NCBI GenBank assembly: GCA_002308635.1
Contig: DBWG01000119.1
Span: forward strand, 1 to 8,828
From: Ruminococcaceae bacterium UBA1244
GTDB lineage: Bacteria; Bacillota; Clostridia; Oscillospirales; Acutalibacteraceae
Direction: 5' to 3'
Length of the DNA stretch: 8,828 nt
Positions within the stretch are counted from its first letter, which is position 1, and each line of letters opens with the position of its first letter. Shown here piece by piece: positions 5,959-8,828 of the stretch. The translations under genes and the position numbers were made by a program. The notes below the pieces were generated by a model. The model saw only the letters and a program-made list of their open reading frames with translations. It ran no database searches and had not been told where the DNA came from.

Positions 5959-8133
5959 ATGATTACCATGAAGAAGATGATCAAAAAATCCATCGCAGTC
6001 GTCCTCACGGCAATGATAGCTGTGTGCATGCTTATCACACGTGCGCCGATAGCATCCGCTGAGACGGCAACCAACGTTGGACTTGCAGCTCATGCTCTCA
6101 AGGCTTACAGAGAGGGCTGGGTATATGTATGGGGCGGTACCTCATACGGTGCGGTAGACTGCTCCGGTCTTATCGCTACATATCACGGAGTAGGCGGCAT
6201 CAGAGTTGATATGCTTGCTTCTTCAAGCGAATGGGGCTATGTCAGCAACGGCGTTCCGAATATCCACGGTCTCGGACTTCATCATCCGGGTCATGTCGGA
6301 GTATATATCGGCTCAGGCATGGCAGTAGATGCAAGAGACTCATATTCCGGAGTCGTTTATCATAACGTATATACAAAGAAATGGGTAGAATGGTTCAAGG
6401 TTGCAGGCGTGTCATATCCCCAGAACGGATGGGTACTCCTTGACGGCGAATCCTTCCTCTATGAAAACGGACAGTATATCGTAAATACTTCAAGAACCAT
6501 CAACGGCGTTACATATTACTTCGATGCAGCAGGCGTTTCAAATATCGCTCCTCCTGCAAGCGAATATCTTGCAACAGACTATTCTACTGCAAGCGCTCCT
6601 GTTTCTCAGCCGAATTATCAGGATAACAGCTATGAAGAGGAACAGCAGAGACTCGCAGAGGAAGCTGCTCAGAAGGCAAGGGAAGAAGAAGAAAGAAGAC
6701 TTGCCGAAGAGGCTGAACAGAAGAGACTTGCTGAAGAGGCTGAACAGAAGAGACTCGCCGAAGAGGCTGAACAGAAGAGACTTGCTGAAGAGGCTGAACA
6801 GAAGAGACTCGCTGAGGAAGCTGAACAGAAGAGACTTGCTGAAGAAGCAGAGCAGAAGAGACTTGCCGAAGAAGCTGAAAAGAAGAGACTCGCTGAAGAG
6901 GCTGAAAAGAAGAGAATAGAAGAAGAGAAGAAGAGAATAGAGGAAGAAAAGAGACTTGCTGAGGAAAAGAAAAGACAGGAAGAAGAAGCAGTCGTTATCG
7001 CTGAGTATGAATATGAAGACAGCGAAGAGAGCAAAACAGTAACTTCTATCCAGACAAGACTTTATGAGCTTGGCTATCTCAGCAAAAAAGCAACAGGCTA
7101 TTACGGCGGTGAGACCGTCGACGCTGTTATGATGTTCCAGGATAAGAATGAGATCGAAGTAACAGGCGTTGTAAACAGCAAAACATACAAAGTACTCAAA
7201 TCCTCAAAGGCAAAGGCAAACTTCAATCCCCTTGAACAGGGTATGTTCGACAACGGTCCGGCGCTCCCTGTTACAGCACTCCAGGAAAGACTTACAGAAC
7301 TTAAATATTACTATGACGATGTTACAGGTTTTTACGGCGAGCTTACCGCAAGCGCAGTAAGACAGTTCCAGAAGAACAACGAGATCGAGGCAACAGGCGT
7401 TGCCGATCCCGAAACACAGCTCAGGATATTCAGCAGCAAGGCTGAGGTAAATCCCAATGCAGGCGGTGTTTCCTACGGTGAGGCCGGTGCAATGGTACAG
7501 AACCTCCAGAAGAGACTTATCGAACTCAGATATCTTTCAGGTGAGGTTACCGGAAAATTTGACGATGCAGCACTTGAAGCAGTTCATAAATATCAGGCGG
7601 CTGCAGGTCTTGAAGAGTCAGATCTCCTGACGGCTGACCAGCTTGAAGTACTGTATTCTGATGATGCTGTGAAGTCAGCAGATTATAACACACTCAGATA
7701 TGGATTCAGCGGCGAGGACGTTGCTCAGATGCAGTCCAGACTCGCTTCACTCAAATACTATGACGGCAAGACCTCCGGCGTATACAACAAAGCAGTTGTT
7801 TCTGCAGTTGAAAGCTTCCAGAAGGATAACGGTCTTGAAGTAACAGGCTGTGCAGATGAAAAAACTCTCGAAACACTCAAAACAGAGGCTCAGAGAGAAA
7901 GCACAAATGCCGGTGATGAGATCATCCTCAAAACAGCTACAGTTTCAGACAACGCTCTCGCAGGCATTACTGAGACTGAAAAGACAGCAGAGATCGTACT
8001 TACAAAGCCCCATGACAATGAGCTTGCAAAAACTGTAATAGCTCTCGGCACAGTGATCGTTGTTGCGTTCCTCCTTGCTGCGGTCTTTATGATCGAACTC
8101 AAAAGAAAGAAAGCTTCTGCAAAATCAAAATAA
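5959..8133 (+). CDS. Secreted, membrane-anchored NlpC/P60 peptidoglycan hydrolase with helical rod and four peptidoglycan-binding repeats
   Basis: A 724-residue modular envelope protein. A signal peptide covers residues 1-34 (Lys-rich start, hydrophobic core, ASA before Glu35). The NlpC/P60 cysteine peptidase domain spans about 40-155, with catalytic Cys68 in DCSG and His112 in GHVG; Asp124, 12 residues after the His, sits where other family members carry the third active-site residue. Such enzymes cleave stem peptides of peptidoglycan. Residues 162-193 resemble one cell-wall-binding (glucan/choline-type) repeat. A charged helical rod (about 226-345) contains eight RLAEEAE(Q/K)K repeats at 247-318. 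Four PG_binding_1-like repeats follow at about 358-415, 435-493, 510-568 and 585-643. A membrane segment (about 692-712) and a KRKK tail anchor the C-terminus; no LPxTG is present. The start at 5959 follows AAAGGGG closely; ATG at 5968 is a near-equal alternative. A predicted promoter lies upstream and a terminator directly follows. Confidence 0.9.
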   Translation: MITMKKMIKKSIAVVLTAMIAVCMLITRAPIASAETATNVGLAAHALKAYREGWVYVWGGTSYGAVDCSGLIATYHGVGGIRVDMLASSSEWGYVSNGVPNIHGLGLHHPGHVGVYIGSGMAVDARDSYSGVVYHNVYTKKWVEWFKVAGVSYPQNGWVLLDGESFLYENGQYIVNTSRTINGVTYYFDAAGVSNIAPPASEYLATDYSTASAPVSQPNYQDNSYEEEQQRLAEEAAQKAREEEERRLAEEAEQKRLAEEAEQKRLAEEAEQKRLAEEAEQKRLAEEAEQKRLAEEAEQKRLAEEAEKKRLAEEAEKKRIEEEKKRIEEEKRLAEEKKRQEEEAVVIAEYEYEDSEESKTVTSIQTRLYELGYLSKKATGYYGGETVDAVMMFQDKNEIEVTGVVNSKTYKVLKSSKAKANFNPLEQGMFDNGPALPVTALQERLTELKYYYDDVTGFYGELTASAVRQFQKNNEIEATGVADPETQLRIFSSKAEVNPNAGGVSYGEAGAMVQNLQKRLIELRYLSGEVTGKFDDAALEAVHKYQAAAGLEESDLLTADQLEVLYSDDAVKSADYNTLRYGFSGEDVAQMQSRLASLKYYDGKTSGVYNKAVVSAVESFQKDNGLEVTGCADEKTLETLKTEAQRESTNAGDEIILKTATVSDNALAGITETEKTAEIVLTKPHDNELAKTVIALGTVIVVAFLLAAVFMIELKRKKASAKSK
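6697..6912 (+). repeat. Eight tandem 27-bp coding repeats (9-residue unit)
   Basis: Eight in-frame copies encode RLAEEAEQK (six copies) and RLAEEAEKK (two copies), bordered by related but degenerate units on both sides. Copies differ at synonymous third positions (ctt/ctc, gcc/gct, gaa/gag), so the array is not perfectly homogenised, although it could still gain or lose units without shifting the frame. Confidence 0.9.
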
Positions 8134-8142
8134 TATCTGACG

Positions 8143-8182
8143 AAAAGTGCTTTTCCCAAACGGGAAAGGCGCTTTTTGTTTT
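8143..8182 (+). terminator. Rho-independent terminator between convergent genes
   Basis: A 15-bp stem (8143-8157 with 8162-8176, two G-T wobbles) closes on an AAAC loop and is followed by a T-rich run to 8182. It starts 9 bases after the hydrolase stop. On the other strand the same stem ends in a T-run, so it may also serve the convergent SpoIID-family gene, whose stop is at 8182-8184. Confidence 0.9.
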
Positions 8183-8828
8183 CAACTCTGGTCTGAGGAA
8201 ATAACTGCCGTTCCATAGTAGTGGCGGAGTATCTCCCTGAAATCCATTCCCTGCTTTGCCATTTCGTTTGAACCGTACTGGCTCATCCCGACTCCGTGGC
8301 CGTATCCCTTTACGGTAAAGATAAATTTATTGTTCTTGAAGGAAAGCGTGAAGTTCGTACTCCTGAGCGAAAATAACTCCCTGATGTCCTGACCGCTGAA
8401 TGAGGATGTACCGATTTTCAGCGTTTTTACGCTTCCTGAGCCTGTGCGTTCAGTGCTGATCTTTGAACTGCCTGTGAATGTTATATCCGGATCGAGAGTC
8501 CTGAGCTTTTCAATGGCTTCTTCCTCTGAAAAAACTGCCTTTGTCATATAATCCGGTGAGGTAAGGTCATAAGGGCTCGGTACAGCTTTGAGATATGGAC
8601 TTTCAAAGCCGAAAATATCCTCCGAATTTTCTGTTCTGCCGGATGACAGCGCAAAATATGCAGCGTCGATCAGTTCTCCGTTTTCGTCAGTCAGCGTCAT
8701 TCCGAAAACATCATCAATGACACTGTTTATTTTATTGATGTATTCCTCATAAAGCCCTCCGCACTGCTCTTTGAAGGTTTCATCGCTGATATAGTATTGT
8801 TTTTTTGAAAGATCTGCTTTGAGATCAG
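8182..8828 (-). CDS. spoIID: SpoIID/LytB-family protein (putative peptidoglycan lytic transglycosylase), N-terminal part outside window
   Basis: The frame stays open from the TGA at 8182-8184 to the right edge, giving 214 C-terminal codons; the ATG at 8700 is internal. Family features are a SSGRTENSEDIFG segment (compare SGGxTENS in SpoIID), PYLKAVPSPYD, and near the end the GYGHGVGMSQYGSNEMA signature followed by ILRHYYG. SpoIID cleaves glycan strands stripped of stem peptides during spore engulfment; LytB-type relatives act in vegetative wall turnover. The catalytic Glu of this family lies in the N-terminal part, outside the window, so activity cannot be judged. The stretch LSKKQYYIS near the edge aligns with the segment that carries zinc-binding Cys/His in some SpoIID proteins, and those residues are absent here. 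It is convergent with the NlpC/P60 gene. The family is clear; orthology to sporulation SpoIID rather than LytB is uncertain. Confidence 0.82.
   Translation of the reverse strand, partial: DLKADLSKKQYYISDETFKEQCGGLYEEYINKINSVIDDVFGMTLTDENGELIDAAYFALSSGRTENSEDIFGFESPYLKAVPSPYDLTSPDYMTKAVFSEEEAIEKLRTLDPDITFTGSSKISTERTGSGSVKTLKIGTSSFSGQDIRELFSLRSTNFTLSFKNNKFIFTVKGYGHGVGMSQYGSNEMAKQGMDFREILRHYYGTAVISSDQS

Noticed and set aside
5784..6074. Minus-strand frame of 96 codons over the hydrolase start
   Set aside because: It covers the predicted hydrolase promoter and the antisense of its signal peptide. The hydrophobic look comes from that antisense; no family match is visible.
6524..7034. Frames with Arg/Lys/Leu-rich and Ser/Ala-rich repeats on both strands
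   Set aside because: They arise from the 27-bp tandem repeat read in other frames; the NlpC/P60 frame has a signal peptide, known domains and full length.
8020..8133. Sortase (LPxTG) anchor at the hydrolase C-terminus
   Set aside because: There is a membrane segment with a basic tail, but no LPxTG-like motif before it; a plain membrane anchor is the better reading.
7890..8216. Minus-strand frame over the hydrolase 3' end and terminator
   Set aside because: It crosses the terminator hairpin and is antisense to the membrane segment; no supporting features.

Overview
The window looks like chromosomal DNA of a low-to-mid GC Firmicute, most likely a clostridial gut or rumen bacterium of the Ruminococcus/Oscillospiraceae type. 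This is inferred from protein style and gene content: DUF1934 next to argS, paired ddl-murI, a SpoIID-family protein, and an NlpC/P60 hydrolase with peptidoglycan-binding repeats. No species-level marker is present. Nothing indicates a phage, a CRISPR array, or tRNA or rRNA genes.

Layout. Positions 1-1041 (minus) hold the N-terminal 347 residues of a homocysteine S-methyltransferase-like protein that runs off the left edge. Its zinc-binding Cys pair appears to be lost. Next come argS (1068-2753, minus) and a DUF1934/YwiB-like gene (2740-3183, minus). DUF1934, argS and the methyltransferase-like gene read in that order and are tightly packed, with a 14-bp overlap and then a 26-bp gap, so they probably form one operon. 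Positions 3184-3668 are non-coding and hold a roughly 454-bp element bounded by 18-bp imperfect inverted repeats (16/18 identical) and containing several stem-loops. Its right edge touches the murI stop codon. murI (3669-4490, minus) and ddl (4483-5556, minus) overlap by 8 bp and supply D-Glu and D-Ala-D-Ala for peptidoglycan precursors.

An AT-rich divergent intergenic region (5557-5958) holds a plausible promoter on each strand. Both contain the same TGGTATCAT extended -10, and the 8-mer core occurs three times. To the right lies a large plus-strand gene (5959-8133) for a secreted, membrane-anchored NlpC/P60 hydrolase. It has an NlpC/P60 domain, a charged helical rod built on eight 9-residue repeats, four peptidoglycan-binding repeats and a C-terminal membrane segment. 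A strong hairpin terminator (8143-8182) separates it from a convergent SpoIID/LytB-family gene (8182 to the right edge, minus, 5' end missing).

Taken together, the right two thirds is a cell-wall neighbourhood: precursor synthesis (ddl, murI), peptide-stem hydrolysis (NlpC/P60) and possible glycan cleavage (SpoIID family). The left third is translation plus a one-carbon/sulfur-like enzyme. The points most worth a second look are the inverted-repeat-bounded element, the methyltransferase-like protein without its zinc site, the modular hydrolase with its minisatellite rod, and the shared motif in the ddl/hydrolase divergent promoters.
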